A DNA stretch of 64,000 nucleotides, from assembly GCF_007673235.1 (NCBI RefSeq), contig NZ_VDZH01000002.1, positions 265,652-329,651 on the forward strand, read 5' to 3'. Positions 1 through 9,524 of this stretch are shown in pieces. The DNA is from Curtobacterium pusillum. Lineage in GTDB: Bacteria; Actinomycetota; Actinomycetes; Actinomycetales; Microbacteriaceae. Both the position numbers and the translations under genes were made by a program. Under the pieces are notes generated by a model. That model was not told the origin of the DNA and ran no database searches. It saw nothing but the letters and a program-made list of their open reading frames with translations. Numbering within the stretch: position 1 is the first letter of the stretch; each line of letters opens with the position of its first letter.

Positions 1-65
<65 letters not shown>

Positions 66-164
66 GCCGTGTGTCCCGTGGCCCAGTCGGTGACGCATCC
101 TCCGGGCGCTGTCACCGGGCCGTTGTAGCATGCACGACACCTGTCCCGAGACGAGGAGGCCTGC

Positions 165-1157
165 GTGCCGGAACCGACCGACCCCGCCTTCCCGATCGAC
201 CGCATCCGGGACGTCGGCGACGACATCACCGCGGCCGTCTCCACCGTCGTCGACGGCAAGACCGAGGCGATCCGCACGGCCCTGACGGTGATGCTGGCCG
301 AGGGCCACCTGCTCGTCGAGGACGTCCCCGGTGTCGGCAAGACGGTCCTCGCGAAGGCGCTCGGCGCATCGGTCGGCGGGTCCGTGAACCGCATCCAGTT
401 CACGTCGGACATGCTGCCGTCGGACGTCACGGGCGTGAACATCTTCGACCAGTCCTCCGGCACGTTCCGGTTCTCGCCGGGTCCGGTCTTCGCGAACGTC
501 GTCATCGGCGACGAGATCAACCGCACCAGCCCGAAGACCCAGTCCGCCCTGCTCGAGGCGATGGCCGAGGCCCAGGTCACGGTCGACGGCGTCACCCGCA
601 AGCTCGACAGCCCGTTCATGATCGTGGCGACGCAGAACCCCATCGACATGGAGGGCACGTACCCCCTGCCGGAGGCCCAGCGCGACCGCTTCATGGCGCG
701 CCTGACCATGGGGTACCCGAGCGCCGACGCCGAACGGCAGATGCTGACGAACCGGGGCGGGGGCGACCCGCTGGCGCACCTCCGGCCGATCGTCGACGTC
801 GAGACCCTCCGCGCCCTCATCCAGTCCGTGCGCACGGTGCACATCGCCCCCGACGTCGAGGCGTACATCGTCGCGATCGTCCGGGCCACCCGCACGCACC
901 CGGACATCGTCCTCGGCGCGAGTCCCCGTGCGACGCTGCACCTCGCGTCGGCGGCTCGTGCACACGCGGCGCTGCTCGGCCGACCGTTCGTGACCCCGGA
1001 CGACGTCGCGGCACTCGCGCCGGTGATCCTCGCCCACCGACTCGTCCCGGTCGCCCGGGGTCTCGGCGGCACCGGCGACGACACCGTCCGCGAGATCGTG
1101 GTCCGCATCGTGTCCGACACCGCCGTGCCGTTCACGGCCACGCCCGTCCGCTCCTGA
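165..1157 (+). CDS. MoxR-family AAA+ ATPase
   Basis: A 330-residue MoxR-type AAA+ ATPase, a cytosolic chaperone-like ATPase thought to help mature or assemble partner proteins. The Walker A loop GVGKT is at residues 56-60, followed by the family's GDEINR Walker B region and the ATQNP sensor-1 stretch. The GTG start is supported by a GAGGAGG ribosome site about 8 nt upstream. A TAGCAT-like -10 box lies near 126. The stop overlaps the ATG of the DUF58 gene by one base, and the third gene encodes a membrane transglutaminase. MoxR-DUF58-transglutaminase is a widespread operon. Its exact substrate is unknown, and nothing here narrows it down. Confidence 0.93.
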   Translation: MPEPTDPAFPIDRIRDVGDDITAAVSTVVDGKTEAIRTALTVMLAEGHLLVEDVPGVGKTVLAKALGASVGGSVNRIQFTSDMLPSDVTGVNIFDQSSGTFRFSPGPVFANVVIGDEINRTSPKTQSALLEAMAEAQVTVDGVTRKLDSPFMIVATQNPIDMEGTYPLPEAQRDRFMARLTMGYPSADAERQMLTNRGGGDPLAHLRPIVDVETLRALIQSVRTVHIAPDVEAYIVAIVRATRTHPDIVLGASPRATLHLASAARAHAALLGRPFVTPDDVAALAPVILAHRLVPVARGLGGTGDDTVREIVVRIVSDTAVPFTATPVRS

Positions 1158-2488
1158 TGTCCGGTCCTTCGGCGCCGTCGTCGTTCGCCCTGCGCGCCGG
1201 TGCCGCGCGGTCGACGGCGGCGCGGTACGGCCGTCGGGGGCTCGCACTGCTGCGGCGGACCCCGTTCCCGCGGCCGACGGCACGCGGCTGGACCGTCATC
1301 GCGGTCGGCATCGGACTCGTCGGCGGCGGCCTCGTCGGCACCACGAGCGTGGCGGTGTCGGCCGGGCTGCTCCTGCTCGTCCTCGTCGTGCTCGGCATCG
1401 TGATGGCGTTCGTCGTGGCCGCTCCGCTGCGCGGCAGCCGGGGAACGGCGCGCGCGATCGTCCAGGTGGGTGAGGTCTACCGGGAGCGCATCACGCTCCG
1501 CGGCACGAGTTTGCCGATCGGTCCGCGGTCGACGCTGCTCGTGCGGGAACAGCTCGACGACGGCCTCGTGAGCGTGTCCAGCGCCGAGACGTACGCGGCC
1601 GTCGGACCGAACGTGCCGCCGGCCGTCCTCGACGTCGAGGCCCTGGCGATGCACCGCGGCCGGAGCCTCGTCGGTCCCGTGACCATCCGGGTGGAGGACC
1701 CGTTCGGCCTGCTCCGCATCGACCGCCCCGTGGTCCCCGCGGAAGAGGTCGTGGTCGTCCCGGCGACGACACCGCTCGGCGCGATCGAGACCGGTGCGCT
1801 CGCCGGTGCCGTCTCCGCGGATGAAGGCCGGGTCGGCCAGGGCGGGTCGGCGGATGACAGCGAACTGCGGCCCTACCGCCCCGGCGACCCGATCCGTCGC
1901 GTGCACTGGGCCCAGAGTGCCCGGCGCGGGGAGCTCCACGTCCGGCAGACCACGCAGGCCCAGCCGCCGGAGGCCGTCATCGCCCTCGACGTCCGTCGCG
2001 AGTCGTACCAGCGGCTCGGGCGGGACGACCTCGCCGAGCTCTCCGACCTCGGCGGCGACGCGGCCTTCGAGCACGCGGTCGTCGTGGCCGCCAGCGTGGC
2101 GCGGGCCCTCGCCGCCCGGACGTCCCGCGTGCTGCTCGTCAGCGACGGGCCCGCCGGCAGCACCCGGCACGCGGGCGACGCCGGTGGCCTGACCGACGTG
2201 CTGGTCGGGCTCGCCGACGTGCGGGTCCGCTCCGATGCGCGCGAGGTCACCGAGGTCCTGCCCGACGTGCGCGGCCGCGACGTCCACGGCATGACGGCGG
2301 TCGTCACCGGACACTGCACGGCCGAGCAGGCAGCGGAGCTCGTCTCCGCGACGACCGGGTCGAGCCGCGGCATCCTGGCGACCATCGTGCCGCCGGACCC
2401 GGTGGTGCGCGGCATCCTCGACCGAGCGGGCTGGCGCACGCTCGTCGTCCCGGTCGCCGGCGCACACGCGCCCGGGAGCCTGCGGTGA
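1157..2488 (+). CDS. DUF58 domain membrane protein
   Basis: A 443-residue protein. Two adjacent hydrophobic segments near residues 50-95 are followed by a beta-rich region, then the DUF58 signature (an RPY.PGDP.R..HW-type stretch, seen as LRPYRPGDPIRRVHWAQSAR), and a C-terminal von Willebrand A-like half. DUF58 proteins are found in operons with MoxR ATPases and transglutaminases and are presumed to be the ATPase's partner at the membrane. The start is the ATG overlapping the moxR stop (TGATG). The end overlaps the next gene's GTG by four bases, so translation of all three is probably coupled. Confidence 0.9.
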   Translation: MSGPSAPSSFALRAGAARSTAARYGRRGLALLRRTPFPRPTARGWTVIAVGIGLVGGGLVGTTSVAVSAGLLLLVLVVLGIVMAFVVAAPLRGSRGTARAIVQVGEVYRERITLRGTSLPIGPRSTLLVREQLDDGLVSVSSAETYAAVGPNVPPAVLDVEALAMHRGRSLVGPVTIRVEDPFGLLRIDRPVVPAEEVVVVPATTPLGAIETGALAGAVSADEGRVGQGGSADDSELRPYRPGDPIRRVHWAQSARRGELHVRQTTQAQPPEAVIALDVRRESYQRLGRDDLAELSDLGGDAAFEHAVVVAASVARALAARTSRVLLVSDGPAGSTRHAGDAGGLTDVLVGLADVRVRSDAREVTEVLPDVRGRDVHGMTAVVTGHCTAEQAAELVSATTGSSRGILATIVPPDPVVRGILDRAGWRTLVVPVAGAHAPGSLR

Positions 2489-4842
2489 GCGGCGTCTCGA
2501 CCCGGTCGTCGGCGCCGCCGTCGTCGTCCCGCTCGGACGCCGGCCGCGCAACCGCGCGCGAGGACCGTCCCGACTCCCCGAACCCCTGGGTGGTCGCGCT
2601 CGCCCCCGTGCCCGTCCTCATCGCGGCCCTCGCGATGCGTCCGCTCGTGCAGGGCGTGGCCTGGTGGGTCTCCGGCATCCTCGTCGTCGCCGTGCTCGTC
2701 GGTACCATGCTCGCCGTCCGCCGCCGCGCGCCCGGCGTGCGGTTCGTGGCCCTCGTCGCCGCGCTCGTCGTCTGCTCGTGCGCGGCTGCGGTCGTCAACG
2801 ACGTCCAGCCGCTCGGGTGGCTCGACAAGGACGGCGCCCTCGGCGAGACGCTCGCGGCCATCCGCCTGAACCCCGCGCCCCTGCCGCAGACCGACTCCAT
2901 CCGGCTCATCGTCACCGTCGCGATCGGCTGGGTCGCCGGGGTGTCCCTGTTCCTCGCCGCCGTCGCCCCGACCGCGGCGCTCGCGGCGGTCCCCGCGCTC
3001 GTCATCCTCATCGTGCCGGGCATCGTCACGGGGGCCCCGGCCGCACCGGGGCTCGTCATCGCCACCGCGATCGCGTTCCTCGCACTGCTGTGGCTCTCGG
3101 TCCGGCCGGTCCAGCGGGCACTGCCTGCCGCGGTCGTCGGCGCCATCGGACTCGTCGTCGCCGTGGGGCTGCCCGCGATCGTCCCGCTGAACGCCAGCTG
3201 GCTGTCCGGCGTGACCGGGGCGATCCAGTCACCCGTGCAGCCCGGACGCCCCGGCACGCTGCTCAACCTCGGCAAGGACCTGCGGCAGCCGAACGAGCTC
3301 GAGGTGTTCCGGTACCGCTCGTCCGACGGGCAGCCGGAGTACCTCAAGCTCGCCGACCTCGACGAGTTCGGGACCGGCGACTGGGTGCCGACGACCACCG
3401 ACGCCAGCAAGTCCGACACCGCCGACCAGCAGCAGTGGGCGGTCGGCGTGAACCCGCGACTGTCGACGCGCGGTGACGTCACGGTGCGCATCACGGGCCT
3501 GTCCAGCAACTACCTGCCGGTGCCGTCGGGCGCGGTCTCGATCGAGTCCCGGTCGACGAACCTCGACCTGTCGCAGTGGCGGTGGATGGGGGAGTCCAGC
3601 ACGGTCCGGTCCACGGGGCCGGCGACACCGCGCGGCTCCACCTACGAGGTCTACGGCGCCTCGACGTGGTCGGGGGAGTACCTCGACGCCATCGCCGAGT
3701 CCGGTCTGCTCGGCCGTGCCGACGGCCGTGGGTACGCGACCCCCTCGGCGAACCAGCTCCGCACGGACCGGGCGCTCCCGGACGACCTGCCGAAGTCCAT
3801 CGCCAGCACGGCCCAGCGCGTGGCCGGCAGCGCGGGGTCCGACTACCAGGAAGCACGTGCGCTCGAGCAGTGGTTCCGCAGCGACCTGTTCACGTACTCC
3901 GAGACGGCACCCGTCGAGCAGGGCTACGACGGCGACAGCATGGACGTCGTCGCGAAGTTCCTGCAGGTCCGCGAGGGCTACTGCGTGCACTTCTCCTCCG
4001 CGATGGCGGTGATGGCCCGCACGCTCGGGATCCCCTCGCGCATCGCGGTCGGGTACCGGGCCGGGACGACCCAGGCGGACGGCGAGTACACGGTGTCGAA
4101 CCGGCAGCTGCACTCGTGGCCCGAGCTGTACATCAAGGGCGCCGGCTGGGTGGCGTTCGAGCCGACCCCGGACTCCGACCAGGCCGCGCAGTCCTCGACC
4201 GAGGCCACGTCGACGCCCTCGGCGGCGGCTCCGGAGACGCCGCTGCCGGCGCCGGGACAGTCGGCTCCGGCGGAGTCCTCGGCGACACCGACGCCCACGG
4301 CCTCCGCAGCGCCCGGTGCAGCCGGCTCGACCGGAGGCGGCAACGGTCCGCTCGGGTTGGCGGTCGGCATCGTGCTGGCGCTCGCACTCCTCGTCTCACC
4401 CTCGGTGGTGCGGGCGGTCCGCCGACGCTCCCGACTGGGGGCGGTCCGATCCGGGCGTGCACCGGCGGTGAACGCCTGGCGCGAGGTCCTCGACGACGTC
4501 GCCGACCACGGGTACGCGCCGGGGCTCGCGCCGCCGGGTGACGCCGCTGCCGCTGCCCGGACGGCGCGTGCCGTGCTCGGTCGCCTCCGGCCGTCGTTGC
4601 CGATCGCGGTGCTCCCGCACCTCGATGCGGTGGTGGACGCGGTCGACCGGGAGCGCTTCGCCGCCGGAGGCGCGGCGGCGGTGGACGTCGATGCGCTGCT
4701 CGTCGCCGTCCAGGAGGCACGGGTCGCCCTCGACGCGTCGGTCTCGAGCGCACGGGTGGTGCGGTCGCGTGTGCTCCCGCCGAGCCTGCTGCCGTCGTCG
4801 GCGTGGTCCCACGAGGGCCGTCGCACGCGACGCCCGGCGTAG
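2485..4842 (+). CDS. TgpA-like membrane transglutaminase
   Basis: A 785-residue protein with a hydrophobic N-terminal half (about six membrane segments to residue 240), an extracytoplasmic transglutaminase-like domain, a Pro/Ala/Ser/Thr-rich linker, one more membrane segment near 620-640 and a cytosolic tail. The catalytic triad is visible: C500 in GYCVHFSS, H543 in LHSWPE and the acidic E559 in FEPTPDS. The layout matches DUF3488/TgpA proteins, which act on cell-envelope proteins or peptides. It overlaps the DUF58 gene by four bases as the last gene of the operon. A hairpin (4888-4960) follows its stop. Confidence 0.9.
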   Translation: MSGVSTRSSAPPSSSRSDAGRATAREDRPDSPNPWVVALAPVPVLIAALAMRPLVQGVAWWVSGILVVAVLVGTMLAVRRRAPGVRFVALVAALVVCSCAAAVVNDVQPLGWLDKDGALGETLAAIRLNPAPLPQTDSIRLIVTVAIGWVAGVSLFLAAVAPTAALAAVPALVILIVPGIVTGAPAAPGLVIATAIAFLALLWLSVRPVQRALPAAVVGAIGLVVAVGLPAIVPLNASWLSGVTGAIQSPVQPGRPGTLLNLGKDLRQPNELEVFRYRSSDGQPEYLKLADLDEFGTGDWVPTTTDASKSDTADQQQWAVGVNPRLSTRGDVTVRITGLSSNYLPVPSGAVSIESRSTNLDLSQWRWMGESSTVRSTGPATPRGSTYEVYGASTWSGEYLDAIAESGLLGRADGRGYATPSANQLRTDRALPDDLPKSIASTAQRVAGSAGSDYQEARALEQWFRSDLFTYSETAPVEQGYDGDSMDVVAKFLQVREGYCVHFSSAMAVMARTLGIPSRIAVGYRAGTTQADGEYTVSNRQLHSWPELYIKGAGWVAFEPTPDSDQAAQSSTEATSTPSAAAPETPLPAPGQSAPAESSATPTPTASAAPGAAGSTGGGNGPLGLAVGIVLALALLVSPSVVRAVRRRSRLGAVRSGRAPAVNAWREVLDDVADHGYAPGLAPPGDAAAAARTARAVLGRLRPSLPIAVLPHLDAVVDAVDRERFAAGGAAAVDVDALLVAVQEARVALDASVSSARVVRSRVLPPSLLPSSAWSHEGRRTRRPA

Positions 4843-4887
4843 CGCGCTGCGCCGCGCGCGCGCCCGCGCCGCGGCGTGCCGCCGGCG

Positions 4888-4960
4888 CGCAGTGTGCGAG
4901 GTTCCGCGCATGGTGCGAGGCCCGCAGGGTCCCACAGTGCACGAAACCTCGCACACTGCG
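4888..4960. repeat. Long inverted repeat between convergent genes
   Basis: Arms at 4888-4903 and 4945-4960 are perfect 16-bp inverted copies (CGCAGTGTGCGAGGTT and its complement) separated by 41 nt. The inner flanks pair imperfectly. It lies between the transglutaminase stop and the converging TetR stop, so it probably ends transcription in both directions. The piece GGTTCCGCGCAT just inside the left arm recurs near the 47.88 kb hairpin, and in variant form near the 60.3 kb one. Confidence 0.6.
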
Positions 4961-4982
4961 GACAGCGCGCACCGCGCCCGCG

Positions 4983-5597
4983 TCAGCGCCGGCGGATGAC
5001 CGCCTCGACGAGAGCCGCGACGACCTCGCCCGGGTTCACCCCGGGCAGGGCCTCGGCGTCGAACACGATGCCCACGTTCGCGCCGATGAGCACGGTCGCG
5101 AAGTCCTCGAGCGGCATCCCGGGGTCGATCTCCGGGTGCGCCCCGAACCACAGCTCGACGAGTTCGAGCACACCGTCCTGCAGCTCGCGGCGCTGTCGGA
5201 CGAACTCCGGCAGGAACTCCGGGTGCCGGATCGCGTAGCCGCGGAACTCCGACAGCAGGGCGAACTGCGGCCCCTGGTCGTGCCGTCCGAACGCTGCCCG
5301 GACGACGTCCCCGATGTCGACGGCGGCGATGTCCGCGCGGACGAGCTCTCGGAGCGATCCGAGGACCAGGTTCGTCGCGCGCTGCATCACCTGCGCGAGG
5401 AGGTCCTCCTTCGAGGAGAAGTTCGAGTAGACGGCGCCCTTGCTGAACCCGGCACGAGCGGCGACGTCGTCGAGCCGGGCCTCGTGCACGCCCTGCTCGG
5501 CGAAGACCGCCGCGCCGGCGGCCAGCAGGCGTTCGCGGACCTCCGCACGGGGGGTGCGCGGGCTGGGGGAGGAGGGGACGGAAGCGTCGTCGCTCAT
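4983..5597 (-). CDS. TetR/AcrR-family transcriptional regulator
   Basis: A 204-residue regulator with an N-terminal TetR helix-turn-helix at about residues 16-62 (RERLLAAGAAVFAEQGV, then FSKGAVYSNFSSKEDLL) and a variable ligand-binding C-terminal half. It is a presumed DNA-binding repressor with an unknown ligand. The ATG is chosen because it directly precedes the conserved helix and has an AGGA site upstream. The 275-nt region above it (5598-5872) holds no convincing gene or clear operator. The nearest upstream gene runs in the same direction, so its target cannot be read from context. Confidence 0.88.
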   Translation of the reverse strand: MSDDASVPSSPSPRTPRAEVRERLLAAGAAVFAEQGVHEARLDDVAARAGFSKGAVYSNFSSKEDLLAQVMQRATNLVLGSLRELVRADIAAVDIGDVVRAAFGRHDQGPQFALLSEFRGYAIRHPEFLPEFVRQRRELQDGVLELVELWFGAHPEIDPGMPLEDFATVLIGANVGIVFDAEALPGVNPGEVVAALVEAVIRRR

Positions 5598-5872
5598 CGG
5601 TTCCTGGTTCGACGGGGCCCGCCGCGGTCCGTCGGGTCCGGCTTCGTCGGGCTGGCGTGGTGGTGGGTCACGACAATTCTGGTGTAGGCGTGCTGTGGTC
5701 GGAGACCTGCCGCGCCGCGCGTCTGATCCCGCGCGGCATCAGCGAAGCCCCCATCCACACGTCCGTTCGAACCGCCGCGTTCGGGTCGCGTCGGTGCGGG
5801 AACGGACGACGTGTGCCGAGTCGATACCCGGCAGTATTGATAGTACGCCGGAGTACCGACAGATGACACCCC

Positions 5873-6667
5873 TCAGTCGCCGGAGGTGTCGGCGCCCGAT
5901 TCGTTCTCGTGGTGGACACTGCCCGCGCCCGTTCGGCGACCCGGTCGACGCAGCAGCCGGATCGCGTCCGGGCGGAGCTTGCGGCCACGCTGGAGGAGCG
6001 AGCCGAGCGTGGACTTCGGCTGCCAGTCGCGGCCGTTCGGCAGGCCCCAGCCCCACCGGACGGCGCCCCACCGCAGGACGAGCGACAGCACGATGGCGGC
6101 GACGATGCCGATGGACGGTGATCCGAAGTGCGATGCGATCACCATCACCGCCGACGCGGCGACCGCCACGGTGGCGTAGAGCGCGTTGCCGCCGAACACC
6201 GCGGGGACGCGGCGGAGCATGAGGTCCCGCATCGCACCGCCGCCCACCGCCGTGATGGTGCCCATGATGATCGCCGCGGGCCAGTCGAGTCCGGCGTCGA
6301 AGGTGCGCTGCACGCCGACCACCGACCAGAACCCGATCACGGCTGCGTCGAGCACGGTGAACAGCCGGTCCCAGGTCAGTTCGGAGAACGACACGAGGAA
6401 CGCGATGAGCGCGCCCGCGATCGCGACGGGCACGTACAGCGGGTCGACGAGTGCGACCGGCGGCCCGTTCTGCAGCAGGGTGTCGCGCAGCATGCCGCCG
6501 CCGAGCCCGGAGACGAACCCCACGACCAGGAACCCGAACAGGTCGAAGTCCATGGTGCGGGCGAGCGATCCGCCGAGCAGCGCGGACGCGAAGACACCCG
6601 CCAGGTCGAGCACGTTGGTGACCGACGCGAGGCCGTCGACGGACAGCAGGTTCATGAGAACCATCAA
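5873..6667 (-). CDS. TRIC/UPF0126-type membrane protein
   Basis: A 264-residue integral membrane protein with about six to seven hydrophobic segments. It has the duplicated UPF0126 signature: GFVSGLGGGMLRDTLL in the first half and GTITAVGGGAMRDLML in the second. This family (YicG-like, related to trimeric intracellular cation channels) is proposed to form ion channels or amino-acid-linked pores; the substrate is unsettled. Three nearby ATG codons (6667, 6664, 6655) could serve as starts. It is divergent from efeU, but the iron box sits much closer to efeU, so iron control of this gene is possible and unproven. Confidence 0.85.
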   Translation of the reverse strand: MMVLMNLLSVDGLASVTNVLDLAGVFASALLGGSLARTMDFDLFGFLVVGFVSGLGGGMLRDTLLQNGPPVALVDPLYVPVAIAGALIAFLVSFSELTWDRLFTVLDAAVIGFWSVVGVQRTFDAGLDWPAAIIMGTITAVGGGAMRDLMLRRVPAVFGGNALYATVAVAASAVMVIASHFGSPSIGIVAAIVLSLVLRWGAVRWGWGLPNGRDWQPKSTLGSLLQRGRKLRPDAIRLLRRPGRRTGAGSVHHENESGADTSGD

Positions 6668-6702
6668 ACATCACCCGCGGGGAGTGGCGGGTCGGACAGC
6701 GG

Positions 6703-6721
6703 TTAGGTTAGCCTCACCTTC
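6703..6721 (+). promoter_or_regulatory. DtxR/IdeR-type iron box upstream of efeU
   Basis: TTAGGTTAGCCTCACCTTC closely follows the DtxR/IdeR consensus TTAGGTTAGGCTAACCTAA and ends three bases before the efeU ATG. It contains TAGGTT and TAGCCT, either of which could be the -10 element. This implies a very short or absent leader and blockage of the promoter by the iron-loaded repressor. It matches the boxes at 43941 and 46989. Confidence 0.82.
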
Positions 6722-6724
6722 GTC

Positions 6725-8314
6725 ATGCTCGCCACCCTCGTCATCGGCCTCCGTGAAGGCCTCGAAGCGACGCTCATCGTCGGCATCATCGCCGCGTTCC
6801 TCCGTCGCAACCGTGTCCCGCTCGCCCCCATGTGGCTCGGCGTCGGGGTGGCCGTCGTGCTCAGCGTCGCGGTCGGCTTCGGCCTGCAGGTCGTCGAGCA
6901 GGCCCTGCCGCAGGCGCAGCAGGAGGGCATGGAGGCGATCATCGGCATCGTCGCCGTCGTCTTCGTCACCGGGATGATCGTCTGGATGCGCACGCACGCG
7001 CGCACACTCACGAAGGAACTCGAAGCGAGCGCGACGGAGGCGCTCGGCCGCGGCACCGCGTGGGCCCTCGCCGGCATGGCGTTCCTCGCCGTCCTCAAGG
7101 AGGGCTTCGAGACCGCCGTCTTCCTGCTCGCGACGTTCCAGGCGTCGTCGGACACCGGGCTCGCGGCGCTCGGCGCGGTCATCGGCATCGCGGTCGCCGT
7201 CGTCATCGGGTACGGGATCTACACCGGCGGTGTCCGGCTGAACCTGTCGAAGTTCTTCACCGGCACCGGGGTCTTCCTCGTGTTCGTCGCGGGCGGCCTC
7301 GTGCTGACCGTGCTCCGTCGGGCGCACGAGGCCGGCTGGATCGTCATCGGGCAGCAGCGCACCGTCGACCTCAGCTGGCTCGCCCCGAACGGCTCCGTGC
7401 AGGGTGCCCTCGTCACCGGCGTCCTCGGTATCCCGCCGGACCCACGGGTGATCGAGGTCCTCGGTTGGGTCCTCTACGTCGTCCCGGTCCTCGCGATCTC
7501 GCTGTGGCCCCGCGCCTGGCGTCCGTCCCGCGCGCGCGTCCCCGCCGTGCGGTTCGGCATCGCCGGTGTCCTCGCCGTCGCGGCCGCGGCGCTCGCGATC
7601 GCCGTCCCGACCGGTGGTGCGGACCTGGCGCGCACCACCGCCGTCACCGGCGACGCCACGTCCGTCACGGCTTCCGTCGACGGTGCGACGGGCGTCCTCC
7701 GCACCACGGGCAGCGGACAGGAGGCGCGACTCGCCTTGCCGGCATCGGCCCACCGTCGCGTCACCCGCGCGGGCGTGACCGCGGACCGCTGGCGGTTGAC
7801 CGAGGACGCCACGGCCGCGGAGCGGCCGGCCACCCTGACGCTCGACGACCTCGTCGAGCTGTTCGGTCGCGTCCCCGTGGGGATCTCACCGAGCACGAAC
7901 CCCGGACCGTTCTCGGCGCGCTGGTCCGTCCGCGACACCGTGAGCCTGTGGACCGTCCGGGGTGGGGTCCTGGACGCGACCCGCTCGGAACGCACCGTGC
8001 TCACACTGAGCGGTGGGGGCCTCCCGTCCGCTCGCACCACCACGCTCGACCGGACCGTGTGGTCCGTCCCGAACGCGACCGTCCTGCGATCCGCCGCCGC
8101 CGTGGCGGCCGCGGACACGCGCAGTGCCGAGCTGCTGCTCTGGAAGGCCTGGCTGCCGATCGCCCTCGGTGTCGCCGCTGCAGCCCAGGCACTGCTCGCG
8201 CTGCGCGACCGACGCCGCCGGCCCGAGCCCACGACCACCACCCCCGAACCCGACCCGTCGCGCGGCCCACCCGCGGACGACCCCACAAGGAGCACCGAGT
8301 ATGCCCTCCGCTAG
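6725..8314 (+). CDS. efeU: EfeU/FTR1-type iron permease
   Basis: A 529-residue membrane protein. The N-terminal 270 residues are an FTR1-family iron permease with about seven membrane segments and the two essential REGLE-like motifs: R10-E11-G12-L13-E14 and K125-E126-G127-F128-E129. Residues about 290-480 form an extracytoplasmic region ahead of a final membrane helix, longer than in E. coli EfeU. It moves iron across the membrane, fed by EfeO and EfeB. The ATG lies directly after an iron box with no room for a normal ribosome site. It overlaps efeO by 14 bases. Confidence 0.93.
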   Translation: MLATLVIGLREGLEATLIVGIIAAFLRRNRVPLAPMWLGVGVAVVLSVAVGFGLQVVEQALPQAQQEGMEAIIGIVAVVFVTGMIVWMRTHARTLTKELEASATEALGRGTAWALAGMAFLAVLKEGFETAVFLLATFQASSDTGLAALGAVIGIAVAVVIGYGIYTGGVRLNLSKFFTGTGVFLVFVAGGLVLTVLRRAHEAGWIVIGQQRTVDLSWLAPNGSVQGALVTGVLGIPPDPRVIEVLGWVLYVVPVLAISLWPRAWRPSRARVPAVRFGIAGVLAVAAAALAIAVPTGGADLARTTAVTGDATSVTASVDGATGVLRTTGSGQEARLALPASAHRRVTRAGVTADRWRLTEDATAAERPATLTLDDLVELFGRVPVGISPSTNPGPFSARWSVRDTVSLWTVRGGVLDATRSERTVLTLSGGGLPSARTTTLDRTVWSVPNATVLRSAAAVAAADTRSAELLLWKAWLPIALGVAAAAQALLALRDRRRRPEPTTTTPEPDPSRGPPADDPTRSTEYALR

Positions 8315-9524
8315 GACAGCCCGCCCCCTGATCACCCTCGGCGCCCTCGGCGTCGTCACCGCCCTCGCCCTCACCGGTTGCGCGAACTCGTCGACGTCGG
8401 CGAGCGACGACGCGAGCAGCTCCGGCAAGGTCTCCCGGGTCTCCGTCACGCTGACGAACGACGGATCCGACAAGTGCGCCGTCTCCGAGACGAAGGTCCC
8501 CGCTGGCCCGGTCACGTTCACCGTGAAGAACGAGTCGTCGACCGCCATCACCGAGGTCGAGCTGCTGCAGGACCAGCGCATCCTCGGCGAGAAGGAGAAC
8601 CTCGCGCCCGGCCTCGACGCGGTGCGGTTCACCGCGACGCTCACCGGCGGGAAGTACCAGGTGTACTGCCCCGGAGCCGAGCAGGAGCTCACCGACTTCA
8701 CCGTCACCGGCAAGGTGATCTCGACGGCGAACAGCAGCGCCGCGACCCTGCTCGACGAGGGCACCAAGGGCTACGCGGAGTACGTCGACGGCCAGGTCAC
8801 CGACATGGTCACGGCCGTGAAGCAGCTGCAGGCCGACGTCGACAAGGGCGACCTCGCCGCCGCGAAGACCGACTACGCGAACGCCCGTCCGTTCTACGAG
8901 CACGTCGAGAGCGACGTCGACGGCTTCGTCAAGAAGGGCTTCAAGGCCACCGACAACGCCGGCAACCTCGACTACCTCATCGACATGCGCGCGTCGAACC
9001 TCGACGACGCCGTCGGGTGGAGCGGGTTCCACGCGGTCGAGAAGGACCTGTTCCAGGCCGGTGCGATCACGGACACGACGAAGAAGACCGCGGCGTCGCT
9101 CACCGAGAACGTCGAGCTGCTCGCGAAGCTCGTGCCGACGCTCGACTACAAGCCGGAGGACCTCGCCAACGGCGCCGCCGGTCTGCTCGAGGAGGTCCAG
9201 TCGAACAAGGTCACCGGCGAGGAAGAGGCGTACAGCCACATCGACCTCGTCGACCTCGCCGCGAACGTCGAGGGCGCACGGCAGGCGTTCGCGTACCTCA
9301 AGCCGGGCCTGACGAAGCTCGACCCGACGTTGACCAAGCAGATCGCGAAGCAGTTCGACGCGACGAACACGCTGATGGACGAGTACCGCAACGCGGACGA
9401 CCTCGGCGGGTTCGACACGTGGGACGCCGCGACCAAGGCCTCCGACGCGAACAAGATCTCCCAGCAGGTCCAGGCCCTGCAGGACCCGCTGTCCCGCCTC
9501 GCCGAGAAGGTCGCCACCGCGTGA
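8301..9524 (+). CDS. efeO: EfeO, imelysin-type iron-uptake lipoprotein
   Basis: A 407-residue lipoprotein with signal peptide and lipobox LTGC (C27), a cupredoxin-like domain (about 40-145) and an M75/imelysin domain. The imelysin motif GxHxxE is present as G242-F-H244-A-V-E247. EfeO binds iron outside the membrane and hands it to EfeU. The ATG is preceded by AAGGAG at 8287-8292. The gene sits inside the end of efeU and overlaps efeB by four bases, giving a tightly coupled efeUOB operon. Confidence 0.94.
   Translation: MPSARTARPLITLGALGVVTALALTGCANSSTSASDDASSSGKVSRVSVTLTNDGSDKCAVSETKVPAGPVTFTVKNESSTAITEVELLQDQRILGEKENLAPGLDAVRFTATLTGGKYQVYCPGAEQELTDFTVTGKVISTANSSAATLLDEGTKGYAEYVDGQVTDMVTAVKQLQADVDKGDLAAAKTDYANARPFYEHVESDVDGFVKKGFKATDNAGNLDYLIDMRASNLDDAVGWSGFHAVEKDLFQAGAITDTTKKTAASLTENVELLAKLVPTLDYKPEDLANGAAGLLEEVQSNKVTGEEEAYSHIDLVDLAANVEGARQAFAYLKPGLTKLDPTLTKQIAKQFDATNTLMDEYRNADDLGGFDTWDAATKASDANKISQQVQALQDPLSRLAEKVATA

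Noticed and set aside
71-1156. Long frame upstream of and in frame with the DUF58 gene
   Set aside because: It is a shadow of moxR: Arg/Pro/His-rich composition with no motif, while the moxR frame is clearly coding. The DUF58 start is the overlapping ATG at 1157.
5594-5869. 91-residue frame between TetR and the TRIC gene
   Set aside because: It overlaps the tetR upstream region, lacks any domain pattern and has no ribosome site.
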